From Cymbidium sinense (lineage: Eukaryota > Streptophyta > Magnoliopsida > Asparagales > Orchidaceae), in contig CM038217.1 in NCBI GenBank assembly GCA_021442155.1, positions 148,243,143 to 148,307,142 of the forward strand: a stretch of DNA of 64,000 bases, read 5' to 3'. Of the stretch, positions 46,601-58,900 are shown piece by piece. The stretch's first letter is position 1, and each line of letters opens with the position of its first letter. The translations under genes were made by a program, and so were the position numbers. The notes below the pieces were generated by a model. It saw only the letters and a program-made list of their open reading frames with translations. It was not told where the DNA came from and searched no databases.

Positions 46601-47110
46601 CACTGAGAAATTTGCCATCTAAGCTAAGCATATACGATGCCCTTATCTTATCCAAAGAAATAAGAAAATCATTAATCAAGGCTCTCCTTGATCCAGAGAT
46701 ATGCTTAGCTCAGCTGACCGTTATTAGAGAGGAGGCACATTATTCTAGAGAAGCTTAGGGAATCACTTTCATAGATGAAGACCTTCTTTTGGGGACATGG
46801 TGCATAACCGTCCCCTATACATTATAGTGGACATGGGTAGATACAGACTTGCTAGAGTTCTTATCGATCCAGGTGCATCGATGAACATTATGAGTCTAAA
46901 GACCCTTGCTTGTTTGAGGATCAACATCTCCACACTCTGAGGAGATCGGATGATGTTGAGAGGATTCAATGAACAAGGCGAGAGGGCATTAGGTTCCATA
47001 GTGTTACCTTTAGAGATAAGTGGTTGGAAGACTGAAGCTAAGTTCTATATCATTGATTCAAATACTTCATTCACTACTTTGCTCGATAGGCCTTAGATAT
47101 AATAGAACAA
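46600..47110 (+). pseudogene. Type A element: aspartic protease
   Basis: The reading goes KSLIKALLDPEICLAQLTVI, DEDLLLG, GRYRLARVLIDPGASMNIM, MLRGFNEQGERALGSIVLPL and FYIIDSNTSFTTLLDRP. The active-site motif DPGAS lies at 46,866-46,880 and is intact. LLDRP matches the LGRPW block at the end of retropepsin domains. The enzyme would cut the gag-pol polyprotein. One stop and one frame change (near 46,757 and 46,810) break it. Confidence 0.9.
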
Positions 47111-48248
47111 GATGATTCCATCCTCGCTCCATCAGTTCATCAAGTTTAGGAAGGATGGGATTGAGTACTATGTCAAAGGAGATGAAAAGTCATTTTCAAT
47201 CAGAGAGGTTGAGATATATGAGGATGCAACCTACTATCTTCCTCAAAACACCTTTTAGCATGAACTTGGTCAAAATTCAAATTCAAATACAAAAGAAAAA
47301 AAAGAAAAGAAAAAGGAAAAGAAAGAGAAAAGAAAAATAAAAATCCAAGTGAATAAGAAAAGGAAATTGAGAAAGAAGTAGAGCTGCATATCACATTCCA
47401 CCCACAGTTCATTCCATCATATGGACATGTGGGTAGGATGACTCAACCTTTGCCAGGTAGAGGCAAAGGCAGACATAGAGATAGTCCCAAAAGCGGAAGA
47501 CTCCCTGTTTGGCCATCAGCCAATAGGGGTTATGTTCTAGTTCACAGGAGTACACCTACTATTCACATAGACTTGGAATCTAGCTCGAAGGATGAGTCTA
47601 ATGTAATTATCATACCAGCCAACCTCTCTCAATGAGTTTCATTGGAAGTGACACTTAAGCCAGATAGTGATGAAGACCAGGCCTCCACAAAGCATAAATG
47701 TATTCGAATCAAATGTATGTGAAACTATTAAGCAACAGGAACCTTAGCTCTAACCTCACTTTCATCTCAAAAGTTGAAGGTTTAGTAGTTAAGGAAGCCC
47801 AAGTCTTCCATGGATGTCAAGAGATTCTTTGGGATCATCATCCTCAAGTCCAATTGATGTAGACTTGAGGATATTTCAAACAAAGAATTAATGGAATTGC
47901 CTTTTGATTGGTATTCTACTTGTGTTCTTAACAAAGAAGGGTTTGATTCCTATACATGGTCTAAGCACGTCAAGTACTTCAAAAAAAAGCTATGGAACAA
48001 GATAGGGATGCACAATCAAGATCAGGACTAGGATTCAGTATAGTGGTTCCAGTCGATGATGATGATTACTGCTTAGCTATCTAATCATTTCGAGTTTGAT
48101 AGGTTCTTTTCACACAACACCAAATCTTATGAGAATGTGTGTTTAGAAATTTAGATGATCCAGATGATCTCTAAATCAAAAATGCACTGCCAGAATTTGA
48201 AGAGGAGATCCATTCAATAATTGAAAACTTAAAGAAATCAACCTCAGG
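47110..48248 (+). pseudogene. Type A element: protease-RT connector with Lys-rich tract
   Basis: PSSLHQFIKFRKDGIEYYVK and EDATYYLPQN are followed by a Lys/Arg/Glu run coded by AAAGAAAAG repeats at 47,290-47,340. A Gly/Arg-rich frame follows (47,429-47,635, with GRGKGRHRDSPKSGRLP). The remainder to 48,248 is broken. The layout equals that of the - strand element. In Ogre an intron lies near here, but I could not support splice sites. Confidence 0.65.
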
Positions 48249-48965
48249 ATGAAAGAAAATCCACGCCCAACATACATCAATTTGTTGCTGAATGAAGAAG
48301 AAACCAATGACTTAGTTAGGCTATTGACTAAGTTTAAGGACTACTTTGCATGGAGTTATGAAGAGATGCTTGCATTATCTCTTGACATAATTATCTATAA
48401 ACTAGCAATAGATCCTAGAACTAACCCTATCAAGCAAACTCCTAAACGCATGCGATTAGAAATCGAACAATAGGTCATTTCTGAAGTCAAGAAACTAATC
48501 GATGCTAGTTTCATTAGGTAAGAAAAATTCTCTACCTGGTTTGCCAGTGTCATCCTAATTAAGAAGAAGAATGACTAAATTTGCATATGCGTCAATTTTA
48601 GAGACTTAAATAAGGCATGTCCTAAGGATGGGTTCCTCTTCTATACCAATTAATGGTGGACATCCTCTCGTAGTATTCTCCTTCATGGATGGGTCATCTA
48701 ACTAACCAAATCAAGATGGTCCCGAGGATGAAAGAAACACTTTTTTCAACCTCGATCGAATCTATTATTATAGGTCATGCCTTTCCTTAAAATGCCGGTG
48801 CTACATACCAACGGGCCATGACTCAGATCTTTAATGAACTCATCCATCATCAAGTTGAGTGCTATGTTGATGATCTAGTAGTTGAAAGCAGAGAAAAGAA
48901 GACCATCATCTCTTGACTTGAGAGTAGTTTTGAATGGTTAAGATAATTTAACCTCAAAATGAATC
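48249..48965 (+). pseudogene. Type A element: reverse transcriptase
   Basis: The 75-codon frame at 48,249-48,473 covers the RT N-terminus (LVRLLTKFKDYFAWSYEEM, then KLAIDPRTNPIKQTPKRMR). Then follow VKKLIDASFIR, ICVNFRDLNKACPKDGF, and KMPVLHTNGP-type sequence that in a neighbouring frame reads AGATYQRAMTQIFNELI. The catalytic YVDD is at 48,863-48,874. FRDLN.ACPKD and AGATYQRAM are typical of the Tat lineage. The region between FRDLN and YVDD is shortened and shifted several times, so no enzyme is made. Confidence 0.9.
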
Positions 48966-49558
48966 TCAAGTGTGCATTCGAGTAGCTTCAGGAAATTCCT
49001 TGGGTTTATGTCCGACACTGGGAATAGAAATAGATCTAAAAGATCAAAGCTATCTTAGAAATGCCACCCTTAAAAGTTTAACTCAACTCGATCTTTCCAA
49101 GGATGGTTATATCTAAGATGCTTTATCTCCAACCTATCGAGATGCAAGCCATTTTCAACACTTGCCAAGTTCGTGGGATGACAAGTGTCAACAAGCTAAA
49201 GATATCAAGTAGTATGCAGACAAAGATAAGTTGATGATAAGTGCTAAGAATAAGATATTAGGTGAGTGCCTTTGAAGATATCAAGCACTATTTGGTGAAG
49301 CCAGGTTCAATCCTATCTGCCACTCATCCTCTACATGCATTGGATGACTCCCTCAGGACTTTGTTGGCCCAAGCTAATGACGAAGGGAAGGAGAGTGCTC
49401 TCTATTATCTCAGTCGTAATATGATTCCTGCTGAAGCAAACTACCAACCTATTTAGAAATATTACCTAGCTTTGATCTTTGCATCCCAAAAGCTACAACA
49501 CTATATGCTTTTTCATAAGGTGAACTTAATTTTCAAAACCAATCCAATGTAATATCTC
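48966..49558 (+). pseudogene. Type A element: RT connection and first RNase H
   Basis: After a short connection region the 49,262-49,456 frame reads SAFEDIKHYLVKPGSIL, LLAQANDEGKESALYYLSRN and MIPAEANYQPI. These are the Ty3/gypsy RNase H blocks (E.A.YY.SR and E..Y.P.EK). After a stop, YYLALIFASQKLQHYML continues the domain. RNase H removes the RNA strand during reverse transcription. Confidence 0.85.
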
Positions 49559-49918
49559 ATGACACAGCCAATGATATCTAGACGTTTGGCATGTTGGTCC
49601 ATGATACTCTCATATTTTCATAATACATTCGTACCCCTCCGTGTAGTAAATGGACAAGCACTAGCAGATTTCTTAGCAGCACACCCACTTCCTACTAATT
49701 CCTCGCTTAGTGATGATCTCTCTGATGAACAAATCATGAACTTAGGGGAGGTTAAAAACCATCGATGGGAGATGTATTTTGATGGTGTGGCTTCCTTTCA
49801 TAAAGGAGAACCACCACGATCTACTCTTCTGGAAAAGGAAATGGTAGGAATAGTTCTATTAACTCCAGATCGTGATGTGATGAGATTCTCATACTATCTC
49901 TCCAACCGCACCAACTAA
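49559..49918 (+). pseudogene. Type A element: archaeal-type second RNase H
   Basis: This is the longest surviving frame of this element (119 codons). Residues 9-47 (RLACWSMILSYFHNTFVPL and VVNGQALADFLAAHP) form the tether after the first RNase H. Residues 70-77, WEMYFDGV, match the start of the second RNase H with its first catalytic Asp (residue 75, codon about 49,781). The later part (GIVLLTPDRDVMRFSYYLSN) fits the second and third strands. A second RNase H of this kind marks the Tat lineage (including Ogre and Retand). A small insertion follows the FDG block, and a stop ends the domain early. Confidence 0.88.
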
Positions 49919-50440
49919 GTGAAAGTATGAGGGTTTATTTTAGAAGCATCAATGATCTATTGGCCTGAATTTGGCCGTCATTACCACAAAGTTCATGAAG
50001 TAGAACAAGTGGTTCCTGGGAGAGAACATAAGATGCTCCAAAAGAATTGGCATGTCGGAAGATGAGTCCATTCCAATGGGTCCAAAATAGACAAGTCTTA
50101 TCCCTTATTGATCAACTCATCGAGAGACTTTCTCTTGAAGGGAGGTTTTGCCAAAATAAAGGAGTTGATTGGAGGCAACATTCATAGATTATTTGAACAC
50201 CGAAAACTACTCAAGAAGCAAGCCCATCGTGAAACAAAGAGCTCTCTCTATGCTCTCATGGATGGCACCTAGACGATGTCCTTCGATCAAATGTGGTTAT
50301 GTATTTGGAAAACATAAAGCCCATGATTGTGATTGAGGTACATTATCTGTGTTTATGTGAAGGCATGATCCAAGATGAAGATAAGATCAAGAGACTAGAT
50401 ATTATTGGCCTTTGATGATTATAGACTCATGGATGTAGCT
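49919..50440 (+). pseudogene. Type A element: RNase H end to integrase N-terminus
   Basis: These are broken remnants. The last RNase H part and the integrase zinc-binding region should lie here; CTRCGLPLTTQHSTPY at about 50,457-50,504 looks like its end (CxxC). No intact frame is present. Confidence 0.5.
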
Positions 50441-51374
50441 AGAGATGCCATAGTGTGTACACGGTGTGGTCTTCCATTAACCACCCAACATTCTACACCC
50501 TACATTAGCCTCATGGCCATTTGAGTGTTATGGGTACCAACATTGTGGGTCCTATCGATCCTTCTTCTTCCAAGGGTCATCGGTTCATTCTAATTGCCAC
50601 CAACTACTTTTCCAAGTGGGCGGAAGTAATCCTACTCAAAGAGGTCACAGGTCAGCATGTGCATCAATTTTTTAGGAACCATATCATATATAGGTTTGGG
50701 GTGCCTTGATGAATTATATCCGATAATCGTACTGCATTCAAAAGTACCAAGATCAATAGCCAAGACATGGTATAAATTAGAGATACTCCACCATCTACTA
50801 CCCTAGAGCCAATGGCTTAGTAGAAGTATTCAACAAAACTCTCATCCAAATACTAAAGAAGACACTTGATCAATAAAATAGGAATGAGAGCAAGCTGGTT
50901 GAAGCCTGGGCATACCGCACACATAGAACTCCAACTCAATCTATCCCATTTTCCTTAGTGTATGAGTCCGAAGCCATTTTATCTTTAGAAGTTCAACTCC
51001 CATCACTAAGGATAGCATTGGGTAGCAAAATCACTACAGAATAGAATGCAAAGTTACAATTAGAAGAGCTCAAAGGTTTGGAGGAGAGACGCCTATGGGC
51101 GTTCCAAAACCTCAAGTTATACAAATCCAAGATGATTCAAGCTCACAATAAGCTAGTCCACTCTAGGTCTTTCCAAGTAGGATAACTTGTGTTAGTCCTA
51201 AGGAGACCAATTGTTGCCCATCGAAAGATGGGAGGCAAGTTTGAACCCACTTGGGAAGGCCCCTATGTCATAGAGAAGGCCTTCCAAGGAGGATCTTATC
51301 AGCTCATTGATTGTAAAGGGGAACACCTGATGATTCCAATTAATGGGCTATATTTGAAGAAATATTACCCATAA
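50441..51374 (+). pseudogene. Type A element: integrase
   Basis: The 50,521-50,709 frame reads GTNIVGPIDPSSSKGHRFIL and YFSKWAEVILLKEV. The first catalytic Asp is replaced by Asn (codon 50,539). The second Asp is in SDN at 50,722, and the Glu in NGLVEVFNK at 50,823, about 34 codons later, as expected for DDE integrases. The C-terminal frame 51,189-51,374 contains GKFEPTWEGPYVIEKAFQGG and ends PINGLYLKKYYP, the usual end of Tat-type pol. Several frameshifts and the lost Asp make it inactive. Confidence 0.9.
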
Positions 51375-51750
51375 ACATGTTTGAAAATAATTATCAACAA
51401 AGAATAAAAATTGATTCCATTTCATCAAAATCTTCTCTTCTTCAAGTGTTATTTTGTTGTGAATCCACATGTTTAGGATAGGTGTAAGAGAACCCAAGAG
51501 GCATCATATCCCTCTTTCACAACACAAACACAATCAAACACAATCTCTCAATGCCATTAGAATAGGTGTAAGAGAACCCAAGAGGCATCCTATTTCAATT
51601 AGCACAACTAAGTTAGGTGTAAGAGAACCCAAATGGCATTATTTCTTGGTGGGAATTTTGGTTGCCATCCGTGACACCATTTCATCAAATTCCCCAAGTG
51701 TGTTTAGTGTATGTGTGAGAGAACCCAAGAAGCATCCTATTCCTTAGCTA
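51375..51750 (+). repeat. 3' region: four GTGTAAGAGAACCCAAGAGG repeats
   Basis: Units begin at about 51,480, 51,565, 51,617 and 51,713, each followed by CATC and TA(T/A)-rich sequence. Spacing varies from 52 to 97 bp. The 92-codon frame through them (V/IREPKRHPI repeated) is a by-product. Confidence 0.8.
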
Positions 51751-53700
51751 CTAGACCGGGTTTACATGCTACCTCGCTAGTATCTCACTCCAATGGTCAC
51801 TTGTTTGGAAGATGTGAGTCCCCGAGCTTTCTTCCTAACTTGATCATTGCAAACCAATGAGCACCTTGTCAATTTGGTAGTCTTCACTACCCTACCAATA
51901 AGCTATCTCATGTTGATTTTGTTTAAGTAGATGTGAGTCCCTATGATTTCTTCTTGAACTAATCATCATGATCTAACTAAGTCAAGTATATTTGAGATTT
52001 AGGGTAAGTCCCCTAGAGGCTCCTTTCCCCTTGACTACATTTGACTTGATATAAGTCCTCCTTTCATTTAGTAGTCGCCTAGGTCGGATGCACACCGCCA
52101 AAGAGACTATCAATAATAAGTTCGCTATAGATGTGTGAGTCCCCGAGCTTTCTTCGTAGGCTAATGGTTGCAAACTGACGGGCACCTTAGGTTGGTTGAT
52201 ATTTGTTATGTTGACAATGACTCACCTAGTGGATACACCACTCTTGGCAAATGTGACTCCCCGCACTTTCTCCTTGAGTTGGCCATCAAATACTTATGCA
52301 TATTATCTTCTCTAGAGTTTTGGGTTAAATCCCTTAGTGGCCCCTCTCCCTGTGAGCACTCTATTTGGATCACATCCTTTATGACCCCATTTAGACACTA
52401 CCCAGGTTACTTTTGGATTGGATAATCCCCCTTTCCTAGTAGCCACCCTTGTGGTTGGAGAATTTGTTCAGCGGATGCACAGATTCTCCCTTGGTTCAGT
52501 AATTTTGAGATAGGTCTAGGTTGAAATAATCTCCTTCTTAGTTTGAACTCTCGCAAACTAACACAGTCCACGATAAAAAACTAAATAAACAAACAAATAA
52601 TATATGGTTGTGGATTAGGAATTCAAGCCCCCAAAGGGCCCCTTTTCCCAAGCAGGCATCCAATCTTTAGGGCGTGTGAGAACTCCCTAAGAATTGCCTA
52701 ACTACCAGTTGAGATAAGTCCCTGGTCACCACTCTCAGTCACCCTTAGTGTTCAATCTATTTTCCACAAACAAAGTTACCCATCATTTGCTTTGAAGATG
52801 TAAGCTATTGACGCATTCTTTCTAGCATGACTGTAATCTGAAACAGGTCGGGTTGATTTGTTGCCCAAAGCAACTAATCACTCTAGTGGTCTTTTATAGT
52901 GGAAGATGGGAGTCCCCTTCCCCTGAATTGACCATTGCAAACCAAAAGGCACTTCTTTGGTGGGATAGTTCTCCTCCGGCTGGGAAGCTACTCCCTTTGG
53001 TTCAATAAATCTGAGATAGGTCTAGGCGATATAAGCTCACTGTGATCCATCACAAACCAACAAAATCCATCAAAAAATAAACTAAAAATGAAGTCTCGCA
53101 GTGGCATTCACTCAATAGTCAGCCCTAGGTCAGGTTCAAGTTGTTGCCCAAAGCAACTGATCACCATAGTGGTTCCTTGTTTTGGAAGATGTAAGTCCCC
53201 GTGCTTTCTTCCTAACTTGACCATTGCAAACCAAAAGGAACTCCTTTGGTTGTATAGTCCTACTATGTGGTAAACTACTCGCTTTGGATTGGTAAATCTG
53301 ATGTAGCCCAAAGTCTGTGGCCCCTACTTAGTGTATCCAATGCAAACTAATGGGATCCATCAAAAATAACTCAAAAATAAAATTAATCTTGACTATCCTT
53401 GAGTTGATTTAAGTCCCCCAACGGCATTCACTCAATAGTCAACCTAGGTTGGGTTCAATCCATTGCCTTGCCAATGGATCACCCCAACAACTTGTCCCTA
53501 CTTTGGAGGATGTAACTCTACTATGCTTTCTTAGTATACTGCACACTGGAAAGCATCCCTTTGGTTGGTTAGTCCTACTATGTGTTTGGTAGACCACCCC
53601 TTTGGATTGGTAAATTTGAGTTAGGCCTAGGCTTCCATGCCCCCTACTCAGTATGATCCATCGCAAATCGACATGGTTCATCTCAAAATCTAAATTTTAA
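51751..53700 (+). repeat. 3' region: degenerate repeats with GTGAGTCCCCGAGCTTTCTT
   Basis: The theme AGATGT(G/A)AGTCCCCG.GCTTTCTTC, then TGACCATTGCAAACCAA.GG and TTTGGTTGG.TAGTCC, recurs at about 51,813, 51,928, 52,130, 52,250, 52,905, 53,195 and 53,508. Unit length runs from about 115 to 310 bp. No protein is encoded; frames here are chance. Tandem repeats between pol and the 3' LTR are a known trait of Tat/Ogre elements. Confidence 0.75.
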
Positions 53701-54151
53701 AATCTAAAACAAATTCAATCAATCTCCCCCGGTGGAGTCAAAACAAAAACAAATCAAACAACTAAATAAATAAAACAAATCCAATCAATCTCCCCTAGTG
53801 GAGTCAAAACAAACAATCAAAATAAATAATTAAAATAACATAACTAAATAAATCAAACAAATCAAATCAATTTCTCTCCATAATGAGACTCAAATCAAAT
53901 CAAACCTCTCATCCCCTTGTGGATGACTTGAACCTCTTTCCCTAGTGGAAGGTTCACATACTCTATCCCTAATGGATTCCTCCTTCACTCTTATGTCTTT
54001 GACATGAGTAGAGTCACATTGCACTAAGCTCTTGATTCCTTCTACACCTTGGGTTGGGAGTAGATCATTTTGTAGTGCTTGTGATCATTCTGTTGTTGAT
54101 CATTTTCAACACAAAATGTCCTTGTCAATCACACCACACCTATTGCCCTTT
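53701..54151 (+). repeat. 3' region: AT-rich duplication before the LTR
   Basis: CAATCAATCTCCCC(C/T)(G/A)GTGGAGTC occurs at about 53,716 and again near 53,782, each followed by AAAACAAA and A/T-rich DNA. The rest up to 54,151 is simple unique sequence. A purine-rich tract is expected just before the LTR but is not seen (the last bases are CACCTATTGCCCTT). Confidence 0.6.
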
Positions 54152-55854
54152 GTTGACCTCATTTTTAGAATGAGCTCTCAACCCCTCCATCTTAGACATA
54201 GGACTTCTCTTAGACACTTTAAGAGTTCTTAGTCTTAAGACACTTCTAGTGATTAGGTGGACACTAACCTAACCCTAGAGACTTAGAATAGTTAGCCATA
54301 GGAATAGTCATGCCTTAGTGTTAGGAAAATATACCCCATAGCAAACCAAATCCTCACTTCCTACTTTCAAGTCAAATGCTAAATCAAACCAACTTTAATC
54401 TCAAATAAAATTCCAACTTGATTGATTATCTCAAACCTTAAATCAAATTCAATAGATTTTCTCAAATCATGAATCAATTCCAAATGATTGAAGCCCATGA
54501 TTGAAATTCCAAATCCAAAATCTTCTAAGTCCTTTGATTCCTCTTATGGACTTAGCTCAAATCAAATCCAAATCAATTCAAATTCATGAAATTTTCTCAT
54601 AAATATTTATATTCTCATTTATATTCACATATAAATGAAATATAAATTCAAATATCAAACCAAATCAAAACTCAAATCAAATCAAATTAAAAATCTTTTC
54701 TAAGTCAAATTCTTAACTTAGCCAAATCAAATTCAAATCACTTCAAATTGATTTTTCTCATATTATATTTCAATCATGAATAAATATAAAATAAAATTCA
54801 AATCAAACCAAAACCAAATTTAAAAACTCAAACTCAAATTCAATTCAACCTAAGCCTTTCAAGTCAAATTCTTGAACTTAGCCAAATCAAACTCAAATCA
54901 AGCCAAACCCTTGATTTTTCTTCATGATTCAATCAATCCTTCAATCGAATCCAAATATAAACATAAACTTCAATCATCAAATTAAAACTAAATTAAAAAA
55001 TCAAACCCAAGTCAAACTCATGTTTACCCTTTGAACTTGAAATTATCAAATGAATCAAAACACATTTGACTCCAAATCACTTGCAAATGGATTTATATTT
55101 CAATCATAAGTCCATATGTGAGTTAAATCAAACTCAAATCAAGCTTTGATCAAGTCAATTTGACCCACTTAGGCTCACTTGACCCAAAGTGACCTAAAGT
55201 ACCCTTATGAAAATTCTAATCCTACCAAATTGGATTGAACTAAGCATCTAAGCCTCATCATTGTGAACAATAATCATCAATTGATTAATCACTCAAATTG
55301 GGTCAAACCAAGTCAAAATGAAACCTAAACTAGCCAAAATCCACCATAGGCCAAATTGATTGAAACAATTGATCAAAACCAATTCATGATCAATGTTTGA
55401 ACTTGACCAAGTCATCATTTGAGCCTAACCTAGCCCAATTGACCAGTTGACCCAAGTTGACCTAAAAAGTCAAAATGTGTCAAAACTTGATCTAAGCCAA
55501 ATCAATTGCAACCAATGGATCAATTCATTCTAAATCACTTGTTGAACTTGAAAAAGCCTCAACCAACTAGCCCAATTGACCATGAACCCAACTTGACATA
55601 AAAGGTCAAATTAAGACAAATTCAAATCAAACCAAAATAAATTGAAACCAAAGCTACCTAAACATTTCAAATGACCAACCAAACCTAAACCAACCCATGA
55701 CCAAACCCGAATAGGTCAAATGGGACAAATTGGTCAACTTCACCCATTTGACCTAAAAGAAATCAAATGAACCAAAACCAAATATTAACCAAATTGAACA
55801 AAACCAATGATGCCAATACATTTCAAATGGTCACATAAACTTGACCAAACCCTT

Positions 55855-55945
55855 GGTTTGATCCAATTTGACCAATTGGTCAACTTGACCCAAGTTGACC
55901 TATTTTGACCTATTTTGACCTAAATGGGTCAACATGAGCCAAATG
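55855..55945 (+). promoter_or_regulatory. Cluster of TTGACC (W-box-like) sites in LTR
   Basis: Within about 90 bases there are at least six TTGACC or GGTCAA sites, including the palindrome TTGACCAATTGGTCAA. TTGAC(C/T) is the core bound by plant WRKY factors. Similar but looser runs occur at 30,580-30,660, at 36,120 and, inverted, at 20,110-20,260. Regulatory use is inference. Confidence 0.45.
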
Positions 55946-58900
55946 GCATCAAATCAACTCCAAATTCTTTGAAATTTGGACAAACCTAATTTCAAACTAT
56001 TCCAAATCATTGAAATCAAAGCCAAATGACCATTTTACCCTAGGTAACCTATGGCCAATTTCACTTGGAATTTGGTCAAATCCTTTCATGGCCACTTGAC
56101 ACTCTTAGTGACCAAGTGGAACAGTGGGTGTGGTGCACATGACCCAATGGGTTTTCAAACCAACCCAAGGCCAAAACTGACCACCCCACTCAGATGAGCA
56201 CATGGAATCTCCTCCACCTCATTTAAGCACATGAAACTTCTCCACCACTCCAGCCAAACCAAACCATGCCAAAACGGCCTAACCAACAACCCATAAGATC
56301 AATTTGATCAAAATGGAAAGCTGGTCGTCGATCTCTGGGAGATATACTCCCCTAATTTCATTTCATGACTCTCATTGATTGAGTGAAAGCGAGAAGCATT
56401 CTTAAGCTCCAAGCTTCTAGAGCAATTAATTTCTCCATTTTGGATTTCCTTAATCCAAAAATAGGGAGCTCAAGGAATTTCAATCTCATTCACTCAATAA
56501 AGCTCAATTCCTCCCAAGCACCTCAGGGACCCAATCAGTCACCCAAGTCTTCATCCAAGCTCAAGCTAGGGAAGGAGAGTTTGATCAAGGTCGCAAGTAA
56601 TTGAAGACTTGTCCATAGAAGATCTACTCCAACCTCAAGCCCTCATCAACAAAGCTTGCCTCCACTGACAAAGCTTCTCAAGGTGGAGTGTTGATACCCT
56701 GAGGTATGGGTCAAACCGAGCTTAATAGTTTGGTCCTTGTGAAAGAAACTTTCACCCCATGCATTTTGACCATTGGATGTCTTACTTTCATGATGATGGG
56801 TTAAGTTTGAGCTCAATCAAGCTCAATCAAAACAAGCCCTGGGATGGATGTTCCTCTCATGGATAGGAAGGATCATGGATTGTCCATCCGCATGTTTTGG
56901 ATGGACGGCCCTGATTAATCCATGTAAGATCCTTCATTTATCTTTAGAACCGGTTTAATCTCACCATCGATTGATCGATGAGGAGAAAGGTGTGCCGCCA
57001 ACCGATTATGACAACTTAAAATAATCCATCACACATGGAAAGCATGCGCATCAGGTCCATGTGCCATGGGATTAGTTATATAATTAGGCATTTTAATTAA
57101 TACATGAAACTTAAAATTCATAACTTAAGTAGAAAAATTAGAAAATACAAAATAAAAATGCATTTTGAAGATAATTCAAAGAATTCATTATAATTTCAAT
57201 GATTTTAAATAATAAATTTTCTTAATTTGGTTTTATTAAAATTAATAACCCTAATTACTCCCTAATACTTCATTAATTAATTTAAGTTTCTATGTATTTG
57301 GTGGGATGACTTGCCTCCCTAATTTTCTTGGGATTTATTATGGTTAATTAGAAATCATAATGAATTTAATCACTTTAATGTAATTAAGCTTAATTAATGT
57401 ATAGTGGTTTAACCCTTTATTGTTAATTAATTTATTTAAGAAAGAGGAGGTTTATGGAATTTTGTATTTTCCCAAGATATTCCTTAAACCCCTTTCTTCC
57501 TTAATCCAAATTTAATTAAGGGTTAATCACTAATTACCTACCTAATTAATTGATAAAATTTTCAAAACTTCCAGAACTTAATCATTTCTATCTTGGGTAG
57601 ATGCTTAGGTGTTCAACCTAAGTACATTAAGGAAATCAAAATCAACCCATCATGTGTGAAGGGTTATGAAAGTACTTAAATTAAACCTTAGCTTAATTAA
57701 TCATTAATCATGAGCCAAATGCATTAGGCCCTTTCTTTAGGTGCATTGATTTAAATTTTTGTGGTTTTATGTCATCATTGGCTCATAATTATTTGATTAA
57801 ATATGTTAAAGTGGTGTAGGTAAGGGTAATTAATGAACTTAATTCATACCTTAACCTAAGTAAATATAAAAATCATCTAATCCTAAAAATTAAACTAAAA
57901 TAACAAACATAGGGAATGGGTTAGACCAGCAAACCTTCTCATTTCCTAAAATTCAAACAAAATTAAAATTTCCTTAAACAACTTTGATTCACTTTAAATA
58001 ATCTTATTTCATAAGATTGTCTTTAGAATTAATTAGGGTGAATGAATTTACATGCTTTCATCACTTTATTTCTTTCCTAGCATGTTAAATGTGTATGTCA
58101 TATGAAAATCATGCATTCATGTCTTTTAAAAAAATCAAATTAAAATGAAATATTTCTTTATGTCAAATTGCATGTTTTGGCTAAAGTAAAATATGAATGG
58201 CTATTATCACTACTAAACCAAAATTATTTTCAAAATATAAATCAAACATTATAATGAAAGTATGCTACTTATAATTATTTATAAGCTTGCATGTGATATA
58301 AATATGAAGATGTGTTATGTGATTTTCCTTCTTTCTTAACATAGTTTTGAATAGATTTGAAAGTGTATAGTTCATTTGAAAAGAACATAACACTTGCCTA
58401 AATCCATTCCTATTCATCTATCATTACTTAAGAAGGAACTCCACATCACACATACTAATAAACAAATAAAATCAAACAAATTAAAAAAAACATAAACTTT
58501 TGCATGATTTTCTTTCCATTCATTTCTTTTGTACATGTGTATTTAAGAAAGTGGTATATTAGTCTAGACACCTGGGTTGTGAGGTTTTAAGTAGCCCTAA
58601 GTAGGTCTTGTACCTACACCTGGTGCTAATAATGATGTCATACTCTTATGCCTTTCATACTTGTAAATGTGCATATGAAAATGGATAAGAAACCCTCTTT
58701 TTCTACTTAATGAAAATCATGCATCATAAGCATTCAAATTTTCTTAAGTAACATCACTTAGCATTCATCATTAAAGTGTGCTAAACATTTCCATTTGTAT
58801 GTATAGATATGCTTAGGATTCATCCATATGCATGTTATACATGTTGGGAAAGAAATGAAGTTGTGTGTTTTGTGATATAATTCACTTTACTTAATCTTAA

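Noticed and set aside
46284..46679. 131-codon - strand frame.
   Set aside because: It lies opposite the + strand gag-protease linker and protease start, which have recognisable homology on the - strand element.
47280..47345. Lys/Arg run as a nuclear localisation signal.
   Set aside because: It comes from a purine microsatellite inside a broken frame; the composition alone explains it.
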